Positions 1 to 7,697 of a stretch of 64,000 nucleotides of DNA are shown here, piece by piece. The notes under the pieces are model-generated. The model saw only the letters and a list, made by a program, of their open reading frames with translations, searched no databases and had not been told where the DNA came from. The stretch covers positions 16,097-80,096 of the forward strand of contig NZ_BNBT01000020.1 in NCBI RefSeq assembly GCF_014656095.1, given 5' to 3'. Position numbers and translations under genes: made by a program. Source of the stretch: Streptomyces longispororuber. Lineage in GTDB: Bacteria; Actinomycetota; Actinomycetes; Streptomycetales; Streptomycetaceae. Position 1 is the first letter of the stretch, and every line of letters starts with the position of its first letter.

Positions 1-266
1 GCGGGCAGCAGGGCGGCCCGGCCACCAGCGCCATCCTCTTCGACGAGCCCAACTTCTCCGACGACGGGCCCTCGCAGGGCGTCGCCGGCCGGGGCTGCCA
101 GAACGTCGCCCGCCCGAAGGTGACCTCCTCCGTCTCCGCGGACGGCTCGCTGCAACTGTGGTCCGGCCGCAACTGCACCGGCCAGTCCAAGACCATCAAG
201 GGCAGTGTGGCCGACCTGTCCAGGATCGGCTTCGACAACAAGCTCAGCTCGGTCAGGTTCGGCTGA
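1..266 (+). CDS. C-terminal part of a secreted I36/beta-gamma-crystallin-like protein (5' end outside window)
   Basis: Only the last 87 codons are present, read in the frame that ends in TGA at 264-266. The peptide contains FDEPNFSDDG, GRGCQNV, LQLWSGRNCTGQS and a final LSSVRFG. These alternating short aromatic/acidic strands with two cysteines, closing on an SVRF-type strand, resemble the small secreted beta/gamma-crystallin-like proteins grouped with peptidase inhibitor family I36 (the Streptomyces metalloproteinase inhibitor SMPI family). The signal peptide would lie upstream of the window. The frame was read by eye from the nucleotides because no start codon is present. Four further I36-type genes occur in this window. 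Function beyond a secreted small protein is not established. Confidence 0.7.
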   Translation, partial: GQQGGPATSAILFDEPNFSDDGPSQGVAGRGCQNVARPKVTSSVSADGSLQLWSGRNCTGQSKTIKGSVADLSRIGFDNKLSSVRFG

Positions 267-508
267 TCCACCGACCACCTTCCGCAGGCCGGGTCCCGCC
301 ACACCGACCCCCGTTCGGGACCCGGCCGACCGCCGCCGCCGGGCGCGGCCGTCCCCCGCGGCCGGCCCGGCGGTGGCGCCCCGTACGCGCGGGCCGCGGC
401 CGCTGATACGTGGCTCGACTACGCCCTCACGGGAGCCGGGTGGGGCGGGTGCAATGGGCTTGTCCGGGCGGAGCGCCGGTATCCGCCCCCGCAGGGAGGA
501 GACCCACC

Positions 509-1378
509 ATGACAGCGGACGTCCACGGCGGCACGGCTCCGACCCCCGACGAGGTCGGGGCGATGTACGACAAGTACGGCGACATGCTGGCGATGACACT
601 CGGGTCCAGCGCCGTGCACATCGGCATGTACGTGCCCCACGGGGCGCACACCCGCGTGACCAGCCTGGTCGGCCTGGCCGACGCCGCGCAGGACCGGCAG
701 ACGGAGTTCCTCGTCGAGGCGCTGGACCCGGCGCCCGGCTCGCGCGTCCTCGACATCGGCTGCGGGACCGGCGCCCCGGCCCTGCGGCTCGCGGAGCGCA
801 CCGGGTGCCACGTCACCGGCATCACGGTGAGCCGGAGCCAGCTCGCCCGCTGCCAGGAGCGGCGCCCGGACCATCCCGCCGGGGAGCGGGTCGAGTTCGC
901 GTACGGCAACGCCATGGCGCTGGAGTACCCGGACGCGTCGTTCGACGCCGCCTGGTCGATCGACTGCGTGCCCCACCTGTCCGACCGCGCCAAGGGCCTG
1001 CGGGAGGCGTGGCGCGTCCTGCGGCCGGGCGGGCGCTTCCTGTTCACCGAGTTCACGCTGCGCGGCACGCCCACCGAGGCGGAAGCGGGGGCGTACACCA
1101 CGCTCTGGGCGTGTCCGCCGATACGGCCGCTGACCACGCTGGTGGGCGAGATCGCGGAGGCGGGCTTCCAGCTCGCGCGGACGCAGGACATGACCAGCAA
1201 CGCGGCGCTGTGCGGCGAGCTGATGAGCGTGCTGTACCAGGACCGGCGGGACGAGATCGAGGAGCGCTACGGCAAGGAGGCGCTCGCCCACACCGACCCC
1301 CTCATGGAGCCCTACCGCTCCTTCACCCGCAAGCACGTGGACTACCACCTCCTGGTCCTGCGCAAGCCCGAGGACTGA
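509..1378 (+). CDS. SAM-dependent methyltransferase, class I (small-molecule type)
   Basis: This 289-residue cytoplasmic protein carries the Rossmann motif I VLDIGCGTG at residues 80-88, followed by the acidic and post-I regions and the LRPGGRFLFTEF strand typical of class I methyltransferases. Overall arrangement (helical lid at residues 15-70, then motif I) resembles the natural-product O/C/N-methyltransferases of the glycine/sarcosine, rifamycin and geranyl-diphosphate methyltransferase group. I chose ATG 509 because GGAGGAG lies 6-7 bases upstream; an upstream ATG at 410 gives a basic unstructured extension without a ribosome site. It is monocistronic and convergent with the MFS gene downstream. 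The acceptor substrate cannot be told from the sequence. Confidence 0.85.
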   Translation: MTADVHGGTAPTPDEVGAMYDKYGDMLAMTLGSSAVHIGMYVPHGAHTRVTSLVGLADAAQDRQTEFLVEALDPAPGSRVLDIGCGTGAPALRLAERTGCHVTGITVSRSQLARCQERRPDHPAGERVEFAYGNAMALEYPDASFDAAWSIDCVPHLSDRAKGLREAWRVLRPGGRFLFTEFTLRGTPTEAEAGAYTTLWACPPIRPLTTLVGEIAEAGFQLARTQDMTSNAALCGELMSVLYQDRRDEIEERYGKEALAHTDPLMEPYRSFTRKHVDYHLLVLRKPED

Positions 1379-1478
1379 GGCACACAGCGAACACCGCGGT
1401 GGGCCGGGGCCCGGCCGCGAGGGCCCCTGCTCCGCGCTCGGGTCCGGTCTCGTCCGCCGCCCCGTCCCGGAAACGGCT

Positions 1479-1513
1479 CCGGCCCGCCTCCGTTCGTCGC
1501 GGGGGCGGGCCGG
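1479..1513. terminator. Bidirectional hairpin terminator between convergent genes
   Basis: Perfect 10-bp inverted repeat (CCGGCCCGCC at 1479-1488 and GGCGGGCCGG at 1504-1513) in the gap between the methyltransferase and the MFS gene, which converge here. No U tract follows, as is usual for high-GC actinomycete terminators. Confidence 0.6.
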
Positions 1514-1539
1514 GGTCGGCGTGGGGTTCGAGGGCGGGG

Positions 1540-2985
1540 TCAGGCGGGTTCCTCCGCCTCCACCGGCTTCGGGATGAGGAAGGACGCCGCGAACGCCGCC
1601 GCGATGAGGACGACCCCGGCGACCATGCCGGCGGAGTAGCCCGCCGCCGAGGTCTTGTCCGCCGGCGCGGCCGCGGTCTGCACCGCGTACAGGACGGCGA
1701 AGCTCAGCCCCGCGCCGAGGTTGAACGCGCCCGCGTTCAGGCCGGGCAGGAAGCCCGGGTTTTCCTTCGGCGACAGCACGATGCCGAGGCCGTTGAGGAC
1801 GATGTTGGCGATGCCCGCGTACGTGACGCCGATCAGGACCGAGGAGACGAGCAGCAGCGGCCGCGAGTCGGCCTGGAGCGTGAGGAGCATCAGGGCGACC
1901 GTCCCCGCGGAGCCGACGAGGCCGAAGCGCAGGACCTTGCCGTAGCCGTGGGTGGCGGCGAGGCGGCCCGCGAGGGGGCCCATGGCCAGGCCCGCGAGGG
2001 CGTACGGCGTCAGGGTCCACCAGGCGGACTCCTCGGCGGTCATGCCGAAGCCCGCGTCCGCGTTCTGCGCGAACGCCGGAATCATGCCGTTCATGACGGC
2101 GAAGACGCCGGTCATGGTGAGCACGGTGGTCAGGAGCAGCGCCCACGTGGAGCGCTGCCGCAGGTGCCGGGTGGCCACCAGCGGGTGGCCGCTGCGGTCC
2201 TCGGCGCGCCAGAACAGGGCGAAGGCGGCCGCGGCGACGACGGCGAGACCGGCCACGAGGGGCCAGTTCGCGGCGCCGAGCTTGCCGGCCTCGTTGAGGG
2301 CGATCAGGGCCGCGCCGACGGACACGACGAGGAGGGCCACGCCGGGCCAGTCCATGCGGGTGTCGCCCGCGGTGGCGGCCGTCGACTCGGGCGTGAGCGT
2401 GGCCACGAGCAGCGCGGCCAGACCGGCGACGACGGCCATCACCCAGAACACGGACTGGAAGCCGTAGTGGTCGGCGAGGGAGCCGCCCGCGATGGAGTCG
2501 ACGCCCGCGATGCCGCCGTTGACGGCGGTGATGACGCCGAGCAGGGTGCCGTACCGCTTGGGCTCGTGCACCTCGTTGCGGAGCATGATCAGGCACAGCG
2601 GGACCGTCGGCCCGGACACGCCCTGGATGACGCGGCCCGCGAACAGCATCGGCACGCTCTGCGCGAGCGCGGCCACGACGCAGCCCACGGCCATCATCAC
2701 CATCATCGCGGCCAGCACCCGGCGGCGGCCGACGAGGTCGCCGAGGCGGGGCAGGAACAGCGAGAACAGCGCGGCCGAGGTGAAGAACGCCGTCTGCGTC
2801 AGGCCGACCTCGGCGGCGGTGGCGTCGAGGGAGTCCTCGACGCTCCTGAGGGCGGGGCTGAGCATGCTCGCGTTGAGCTGGAAGGCGAAGCACGCCGCGA
2901 GCAGCGCGGCGACCAGCACCCAGACGCGGACGGGGCGGCCCGGCGCCGCCGGGGACGCGGCGGGTCCGGTGAGGGAGGCGTTCAC
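1540..2985 (-). CDS. MFS transporter, probable nucleoside-operon permease
   Basis: The product is an integral membrane protein of 481 residues with about 14 hydrophobic segments, starting after a short cytoplasmic N-terminus. The loop between segments 2 and 3 has the MFS signature GDLVGRRRVL. The GTG start at 2985 overlaps the stop of the upstream nucleoside hydrolase by four bases (GTGA), so the two are almost certainly translationally coupled. Being in an operon with a nucleoside hydrolase under a LacI repressor, it may import nucleosides or export a product; the 14-segment layout is more common in DHA2-type exporters. The tail ends in PKPVEAEEPA. Substrate assignment is inference from context only. 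Confidence 0.85.
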   Translation of the reverse strand: MNASLTGPAASPAAPGRPVRVWVLVAALLAACFAFQLNASMLSPALRSVEDSLDATAAEVGLTQTAFFTSAALFSLFLPRLGDLVGRRRVLAAMMVMMAVGCVVAALAQSVPMLFAGRVIQGVSGPTVPLCLIMLRNEVHEPKRYGTLLGVITAVNGGIAGVDSIAGGSLADHYGFQSVFWVMAVVAGLAALLVATLTPESTAATAGDTRMDWPGVALLVVSVGAALIALNEAGKLGAANWPLVAGLAVVAAAAFALFWRAEDRSGHPLVATRHLRQRSTWALLLTTVLTMTGVFAVMNGMIPAFAQNADAGFGMTAEESAWWTLTPYALAGLAMGPLAGRLAATHGYGKVLRFGLVGSAGTVALMLLTLQADSRPLLLVSSVLIGVTYAGIANIVLNGLGIVLSPKENPGFLPGLNAGAFNLGAGLSFAVLYAVQTAAAPADKTSAAGYSAGMVAGVVLIAAAFAASFLIPKPVEAEEPA

Positions 2986-3929
2986 GCGGGCACCTCGCCG
3001 ATGCGCTCCAGGGCGTCGACGACCAGGTCCCAGAACCGGCCGTGGTCCAGGTCGACGGCGACCTGGGTACGGCAGTCCGCGGGGGCGGGGGCGCGGAAGT
3101 CGGCCACGGTCATGCCGAGGGTGAGGGTGCCGGTCAGCTCGATGTCCACGGGGGCCTTGCGCACGGTCATGACGTCGGGGTCGATGACGTACGCGACCGC
3201 GCACGGGTCGTGCACCGGCGGGTGTTCGAAGCCTTGCTCCTTGAGGTACATGGCGCCGAAGAAGTCGAGGAGTTCGTTCACGAACGCGGCGGGCCGGGTG
3301 CCGACGGCGGCGATGCGCCGGACGACCTCGGGGGTGGCGAGCGCCTGGTGGGTCAGGTCGAGGCCGACCATGGTGACGGGCCAGCGCTCGTTGAAGACGA
3401 TGTGCGCGGCCTCGGGGTCGATCTTGATGTTGAACTCGGCGACGGCGCTCCAGTTGCCGGTGTGGTAGCCGCCGCCCATCAGGACGACCTCGCGGACGCG
3501 CTCGGCGATGCGGGGCTCCTTGCGCACGGCGAGGGCGATGTTGGTCAGGCCCGCCGTGGGGACGATGGTGATCTCGCCGGGCTCGTGGGACATCACCGTG
3601 TCGATGATGAGGTCGACGGCGTGGCGGCCGTCGAGCTCCAGGACCGGCTCGGGCAGGACGGGGCCGTCCAGGCCGCTCTCCCCGTGGATGGTGTGGGCGA
3701 CCTCGATGTCGCGCACCAGCGGGCGGGGGCAGCCTGCCGCGAAGGGCACGCCGGTGATGTTCGCGATGCGGGCCACCGACAGGGCGTTGCGGGTGACCTT
3801 CTCCAGGGTCTGGTTGCCGACGACGGTGGTGACCGCGACCAGTTCGACGTCCGGATTGCCGTGCGCCAGCAGCATGGCGATCGCGTCGTCATGCCCCGGG
3901 TCACAGTCGAGGATGATCTTTCTGGCCAT
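2982..3929 (-). CDS. Nucleoside hydrolase (inosine-uridine preferring type)
   Basis: This 315-residue protein begins MARKIILDCDPGHDD; the DxDPGxDD calcium-binding motif (residues 8-15) that coordinates the ribose is intact. Family members hydrolyse the N-glycosidic bond of ribonucleosides to free base and ribose in the cytoplasm for salvage or catabolism. An internal VLMGGGY segment and the later GLDLTHQAL strand with a conserved histidine also match. I chose ATG 3929 because AGAGG lies a few bases upstream and the conserved motif starts right after it; the longer frame from 4007 would run through an operator. It is the first gene of a two-gene operon with the MFS transporter, divergent from a LacI-type repressor. 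Confidence 0.9.
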   Translation of the reverse strand: MARKIILDCDPGHDDAIAMLLAHGNPDVELVAVTTVVGNQTLEKVTRNALSVARIANITGVPFAAGCPRPLVRDIEVAHTIHGESGLDGPVLPEPVLELDGRHAVDLIIDTVMSHEPGEITIVPTAGLTNIALAVRKEPRIAERVREVVLMGGGYHTGNWSAVAEFNIKIDPEAAHIVFNERWPVTMVGLDLTHQALATPEVVRRIAAVGTRPAAFVNELLDFFGAMYLKEQGFEHPPVHDPCAVAYVIDPDVMTVRKAPVDIELTGTLTLGMTVADFRAPAPADCRTQVAVDLDHGRFWDLVVDALERIGEVPA

Positions 3930-3979
3930 TCGCGGAACCTCTTTGTTCGGCTGAGGTGTCGCTGTGCGACGACACCTCG

Positions 3980-3991
3980 GAAAACGTTCTC
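3980..3991. promoter_or_regulatory. LacI-family operator, nucleoside hydrolase side
   Basis: GAAAACGTTCTC fits the perfect dyad GAnAACGTTnTC centred on CG, the hallmark of LacI-family operators. It lies 51-62 bases upstream of the nucleoside hydrolase start, where it would overlap the promoter. A matching site lies at 4149-4160 in front of the regulator gene. Confidence 0.75.
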
Positions 3992-4148
3992 CGAAGACTT
4001 TGTGCACGGCTGCGCATTATGTCAATGATTCGGAACACACCCGTCCGTTCCGACATCCACCGCTGTGACCTGCTGGTACGTGGCTCTTCGCGCGCGGCGG
4101 GCACCGCGGAGGACCTCTCTGCCGCCCCTGGACGGCCGTACCGCCGCT

Positions 4149-4160
4149 GATAACGTTCTC
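4149..4160. promoter_or_regulatory. LacI-family operator, autoregulatory side
   Basis: GATAACGTTCTC has the same GAnAACGTTnTC dyad as the site at 3980-3991 and lies 29-40 bases upstream of the lacI-type start codon. The two sites share the same right half and differ at one base. Spacing between centres is 169 bp, about 16 helical turns, so looping between them is geometrically possible. Confidence 0.75.
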
Positions 4161-4188
4161 CGGAACGTACGAAGGGGGTGGCGCGGCC

Positions 4189-5205
4189 ATGGGCGATGCC
4201 ACGCTCCGGGACGTGGCCCGGGCCGCCGGCTGCTCGGTCGCCACCGTCTCCCGGGTGCTCGCCGGGACCCGGCCCGTGGGCGCCGAGACCGCGCACCGCG
4301 TCCGCGAGGCCGCGGCCCGGCTCGGCTACCGGCCCAACCAGGCGGCCCGCGCGCTGCGCAGCCGCGCCACGGGCACCGTCGGCCTCGTCCTGCCGCAGAT
4401 CACGAACCCCTTCTACCCGGCCCTCGTCCGCGAGCTGACGCACGCGCTGCACGCGGAGGGCCGCGCGGTGCTGCTCGCGGACTGCGACGACGACCCGGTG
4501 GCGGAGGCGGAGCGCATCGACGACCTGCTGAGCCGTCGCGTCGACGCGCTCCTGGTGATCCCGGCCGACGAGCGGCGCAGCCGGGAGGCGGTGGCCGCGG
4601 CGGCGGAGCGGGTGCCGCTGGTCCTGCTGGACCGGCGCTGCGGTCCTGGGGTCGCCGACTCCGTGGCCGTGGACAACGCCGCGGGCACGGCCCTCGTCCT
4701 GGACCACCTCGCCGCCGCCGGGCGCCGGCGCCCGTGCTTCGTGGGCGCGCACGGCTCGGCGTCGGCCGCGGCCGAGCTGCGCGCGGCGTACGCGGCCGGG
4801 GCCGGGGCGCTCGATCCCCGGGCGCCGGAGCGGGTGGCGCTCGGCGACTTCTCCGTGGCGTGGGGCCGGGCCGCCGTCGACCAGGTCCTGCCGACCCGCC
4901 CGGACGCGCTGGTGTGCGCCAACGACCTCATCGCGATCGGCGCGCTGCAGCGGCTGCACGAGCGGGGCGTGGACGTGCCGGGCGAGGTCGCCGTCACCGG
5001 CTTCGACGACATCCCGATGGCGGAACTGGCGTCGCCCGGTGTCACCACGGTCCGCCAGCCGGTCGCCGAACTGGCCGCCGAGGCCACGCAGTTGCTCACC
5101 CGCCGCCTCGGCGGCGACGGCGCGGGGCCGCGGCGCACGATACGGCTGGCGCCGGAGCTGGTGGTCCGCGGCTCCAGCGGGGCCCGCGACCGGGGCCGGG
5201 TCTAA
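4189..5205 (+). CDS. LacI-family transcriptional repressor of the nucleoside hydrolase operon
   Basis: The 338-residue protein starts with a classical LacI helix-turn-helix (TLRDVARAAGCSVATVSRVLAG, residues about 5-26) and a hinge helix with NQAARALRSR, followed by a periplasmic-binding-protein-like sugar/nucleoside sensor domain containing VGLVLPQITNPFYP and the C-terminal TGFDDIPMAELASPGVTTVRQP segment. ATG 4189 follows GAAGGGGGTG. It is divergent from the nucleoside hydrolase-MFS operon and two identical-type operators lie in the gap, so it most probably represses both that operon and itself, with a nucleoside or ribose-like inducer (inferred). The stop codon overlaps the convergent GrpB-like gene by four bases. 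Confidence 0.92.
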   Translation: MGDATLRDVARAAGCSVATVSRVLAGTRPVGAETAHRVREAAARLGYRPNQAARALRSRATGTVGLVLPQITNPFYPALVRELTHALHAEGRAVLLADCDDDPVAEAERIDDLLSRRVDALLVIPADERRSREAVAAAAERVPLVLLDRRCGPGVADSVAVDNAAGTALVLDHLAAAGRRRPCFVGAHGSASAAAELRAAYAAGAGALDPRAPERVALGDFSVAWGRAAVDQVLPTRPDALVCANDLIAIGALQRLHERGVDVPGEVAVTGFDDIPMAELASPGVTTVRQPVAELAAEATQLLTRRLGGDGAGPRRTIRLAPELVVRGSSGARDRGRV

Positions 5206-5741
5206 CGCGGCTCGCCTCCGGTGGCACGCCGGAGGATCCCGGCGACGACGGCGGACTTCGCGTCGGCGTAGTTCTGCGTGTAGTCCCAGGTGCGCGCGGC
5301 CAGTTCCCACTTGGTGCGGGCGTACAGGTCACGCTCGCCGGGGTGCGTGCGCAGCCGGTCGCGGAACGGCAGCATCCGCGCGGTCCCGGGGCAGTCGGGC
5401 GGGAAGACGTGGAGGTTGGCGGAGTCGGCGCCGGGGCCGGGGGCTCGCCTGCGCAGCACGCGGTGCTCGTACCAGGCGGGTTCCCGGAGGGCGAGCCGGT
5501 GGCCGAGCCGCTCCGGGACCGGTACGTACGCGGCCTCGTCGGCGGGGTCGGGGACGGTGAGCACCAGGTCGAGGACCGGTTGGGCGAGCAGCCCCGGCTC
5601 GGCGGTCGCGCCGATGGTGGCCGCCTCGATCTCCTCGGCGGTCATGGGCGCCTGCTGCCCGGCGGCCGGGGACAGGCACTCTTCGGCGGCCGCCGGCACG
5701 GCCTGGTGCCGTTCCCCGCGCTGACTTCCCTGTCCGGGCAT
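5202..5741 (-). CDS. GrpB/UPF0157-like protein, degenerate
   Basis: A 179-residue product. Its C-terminal two thirds matches the GrpB nucleotidyltransferase-like family: IGATAEPGLLAQPVLDLVLTV corresponds to the family's HxGSTAVPGLxAKPxIDI core, and ARTKWELAARTWDYTQNYADAKSAVV is the typical tail. The catalytic-site-like HVGST has become TIGAT, and the usual N-terminal YDPxWPxxF segment is missing, replaced by an SQRGERHQAVPAAAEECLS stretch. Activity is therefore doubtful and it may be decaying. ATG 5741 follows GAGGAG at good spacing. Family assignment is by motif recall; the loss of key residues is seen directly. Confidence 0.7.
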   Translation of the reverse strand: MPGQGSQRGERHQAVPAAAEECLSPAAGQQAPMTAEEIEAATIGATAEPGLLAQPVLDLVLTVPDPADEAAYVPVPERLGHRLALREPAWYEHRVLRRRAPGPGADSANLHVFPPDCPGTARMLPFRDRLRTHPGERDLYARTKWELAARTWDYTQNYADAKSAVVAGILRRATGGEPR

Positions 5742-5777
5742 GGCGGCTCCTCGTGTCGGCCTGCCTGTCGACACATT

Positions 5778-5873
5778 GCTCGGTCGGCTCAGTGCTTGGT
5801 CGACTCAGTGCTCGGTCGATTCAGAGGCTTGGTCGGTTCCGTGACAGGTCGACTCATGCACAGGTCGGCTCGT
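5778..5873. repeat. Degenerate 16-bp tandem repeat array (about six units) in a 310-base gene-free gap
   Basis: Units of 15-17 bases based on GCTCGGTCGRCTCAGT run from 5778 to 5873, with start points near 5778, 5794, 5810, 5826, 5843 and 5858. Further half-units (GTCGACTCGTCGACC) continue to about 5910. The core GGTCGACTCA includes a SalI-like palindrome GTCGAC. The gap from 5742 to 6052, between the GrpB-like and DoxX genes, holds no credible gene. Confidence 0.7.
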
Positions 5874-6052
5874 CGGTTCGCCGATTGGCTGAGAAGTCGA
5901 CTCGTCGACCGTCAACTGCCCCTGTTGACGCGGGAACCAGCCTGCCGTCAAGGACGTGCCACCGCGGCCGCGGGTGCCTTCCGCCGTACGCCGTCGAGCG
6001 TGTGGGCGTACGCCGTCAGGCACCTGCACCCCACGCACGTACGCCCACGGCG

Positions 6053-6652
6053 TCAGTCGTGCAGGACCACCAGGACGAACGCCGCCGAGAGCGTGCCCAG
6101 GGCCACGGCCGCGAGGCCGCGCGCGTAGCGGTGGTCGCGCAGGCCCGGCAGCAGGTGGTCGGCGGCGATGCGGCCGGGGCCGGTGAGGGCCAGGCAGACG
6201 GCGGCGGCGAGGAGCACCAGGTCGTACTCGACGCCCTCGGGGGAGAAGAAGCCGCCGTCCCACTTCACGGCGGTGGCGTTGACCATGATGCCGATGATGC
6301 CCGCGCCCGCGAGGGGGGTGAGCAGCCCCAGGACGAGACCGAGGCCGCAGAACGTCTCGGTGAGGGCGGCGACCCAGGCCATCGCCCTGGCGGCCTTGTA
6401 GCCGTCCGCGGCGAAGAAGGCCGTGGTGCCGTCGATGCCGCTCCCGTCGAACCAGCCGAAGAGCTTCTGCGTGCCGTGCGTGGCCATCGTCAGGCCCACC
6501 GCGAGCCGCAGGGCCAGGAGGCCGAGGTCGAGGCCGGGTTGGAGGGCGGGGGCCGGGGAGGCGGGGGCTGCGGGGTCCGCCCGGTGCGACGCGGGGTCGG
6601 TGGACGCGGTCGGCTGCCCGGCGGGGCTCGAAGGGCGGTAGGGGGACGACAT
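6053..6652 (-). CDS. DoxX family membrane protein
   Basis: The 199-residue protein has a 60-residue Pro/Ala/Ser-rich cytoplasmic leader, then four hydrophobic segments beginning LGLLALRLAVGLTMATHGTQKLFGWF. The RxxxGxxxxxHGxQKLFGWF pattern followed by WVAALTETFCGLGLVLGLLTP is diagnostic of the DoxX/SURF4-like family, seen in many actinomycetes as small membrane proteins linked to redox or thiol stress (established for some mycobacterial members). ATG 6652 follows GAGGAGG. It stands alone, downstream of a repeat-filled gap. The specific role here is unknown. Confidence 0.88.
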   Translation of the reverse strand: MSSPYRPSSPAGQPTASTDPASHRADPAAPASPAPALQPGLDLGLLALRLAVGLTMATHGTQKLFGWFDGSGIDGTTAFFAADGYKAARAMAWVAALTETFCGLGLVLGLLTPLAGAGIIGIMVNATAVKWDGGFFSPEGVEYDLVLLAAAVCLALTGPGRIAADHLLPGLRDHRYARGLAAVALGTLSAAFVLVVLHD

Positions 6653-6793
6653 GCTGGATGCCTCCTCGATGTGGGGGACGGAGGACCGCACGGCGAGCGG
6701 GCACGCGTGCGCGTCCGCCGGTGCCCTCGGATGATAGGTCCAGACCAAGCCCCGCCATAGACGGCAACCAGCCTCATCCGCCCCACCGCGACC

Positions 6794-7306
6794 TCACACA
6801 GGGCGCCGCATGCACACCCGGGGCCACCGGTCCAGGCCGTGGGCGGCCTCCCCCGCCCGCACCGCCCTCAACTCGGGCCCGGCCGCCGCCTCGTCGAGGA
6901 TCGTGAAGCCGCAGCGGGCGTAGTACGGCGCGTTCCACGGGACCTCGGCGAAGGTGGTGAGGGTGAGGGCCGGGAGCCCGCGTGCGCGCGCGACGCCGGC
7001 CGCGTGCTCGATGAGCGCGCGGCCGACGCCGCGGCGCGCGTGGTCGGGGTGCACGGAGACCTGCTCGACGTGCAGGTTCCCGTCGACGGGGTCGGCGAGG
7101 AGGTACGCCACGGGCCGGCCGGGGTCGTCGTCGGCAGCGGCGACCCACGCGCGACCGGCCCGCTGGTAGCGCGCGAGGTCGTCCAGGGCGGGCGGCTCGT
7201 CGTCGGCTATCTCGGGCATGCCGATGTCGCGGAAACAGCGGCCCGCGGCCCTTTCGACGTCCTGGAGCACGGGCAGGTCGGTGGGGCGGGCCTCTCGGAT
7301 CTGCAT
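6794..7306 (-). CDS. GNAT family N-acetyltransferase
   Basis: A 170-residue single-domain protein beginning MQIREARPTDLPVLQDVE. The acetyl-CoA pyrophosphate-binding motif A is HPDHARRGVGRALIEHA, and the last strand is NAPYYARCGFTIL. These are the standard GNAT features. ATG 7306 was chosen because the conserved IREARPTD strand starts immediately after it; the longer frame runs through a tandem repeat. Acceptor unknown; the size and the YYARCGF ending are like small-molecule or amino-acid acetyltransferases. Confidence 0.88.
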   Translation of the reverse strand: MQIREARPTDLPVLQDVERAAGRCFRDIGMPEIADDEPPALDDLARYQRAGRAWVAAADDDPGRPVAYLLADPVDGNLHVEQVSVHPDHARRGVGRALIEHAAGVARARGLPALTLTTFAEVPWNAPYYARCGFTILDEAAAGPELRAVRAGEAAHGLDRWPRVCMRRPV

Positions 7307-7378
7307 GATCCGATTGTTCCGGCCCCGGAGGACGCGCGCCCGTCTTTTTCGGCGGGCCCGCCCCAGGTCTTCGGGGTG

Positions 7379-7439
7379 GGCAGGCCCCGGGTGTTCGGGG
7401 CGGGCAGGCCCCGGGCCTTCCGGGGGGGCAGGCCCCGGG
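7379..7439. repeat. 24-bp tandem repeat, three copies
   Basis: GGCAGGCCCCGGG recurs at 7379, 7403 and 7427, exactly 24 bases apart, in the gap between the ferredoxin stop and the GNAT start. The spacers (TGTTCGGGGCG and similar) are less conserved. No gene is apparent here. Confidence 0.65.
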
Positions 7440-7502
7440 CGCTCGCCGCCACCTCCGTACACCCGTACACGGGTGGGGCCCGGCCGGGCCCCACCCGTGC
7501 CG

Positions 7503-7697
7503 TCACTCGTCGGCGACGGTGATGGCCTGGACGGGGCAGGCGCGCGCCGCCTCCCGCACCATCGGGTCGCCCGCGCCGTCCAGCCCGCCGGGCAGGACCT
7601 CGCTGAAGCCGTCGTCGTCCTGGGTGAAGACGCGAGGGGCGGTGAGGACGCACTGGCCCGCTCCGATGCAGCGGTCCGTGTCGATGGCGATGCGCAT
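7503..7697 (-). CDS. Ferredoxin of the [3Fe-4S] P450-partner type
   Basis: This 64-residue acidic protein (MRIAIDTDRCIGAGQC) has cysteines at 10, 16 and 54, the last in ACPVQAI. The CxxxxxC spacing with no middle cysteine is typical of [3Fe-4S] ferredoxins that deliver electrons to streptomycete P450s. Its ATG overlaps the stop of the upstream P450 by one base (TGATG), so the two are coupled. It is the presumed redox partner of that P450. Confidence 0.92.
   Translation of the reverse strand: MRIAIDTDRCIGAGQCVLTAPRVFTQDDDGFSEVLPGGLDGAGDPMVREAARACPVQAITVADE

Noticed and set aside
205..3468. 1087-codon plus-strand frame across the methyltransferase, MFS and nucleoside hydrolase
   Set aside because: It is an antisense or out-of-frame shadow typical of high G+C DNA; the product is Arg/Gly-rich with no domain, and three well-supported genes occupy the same bases.
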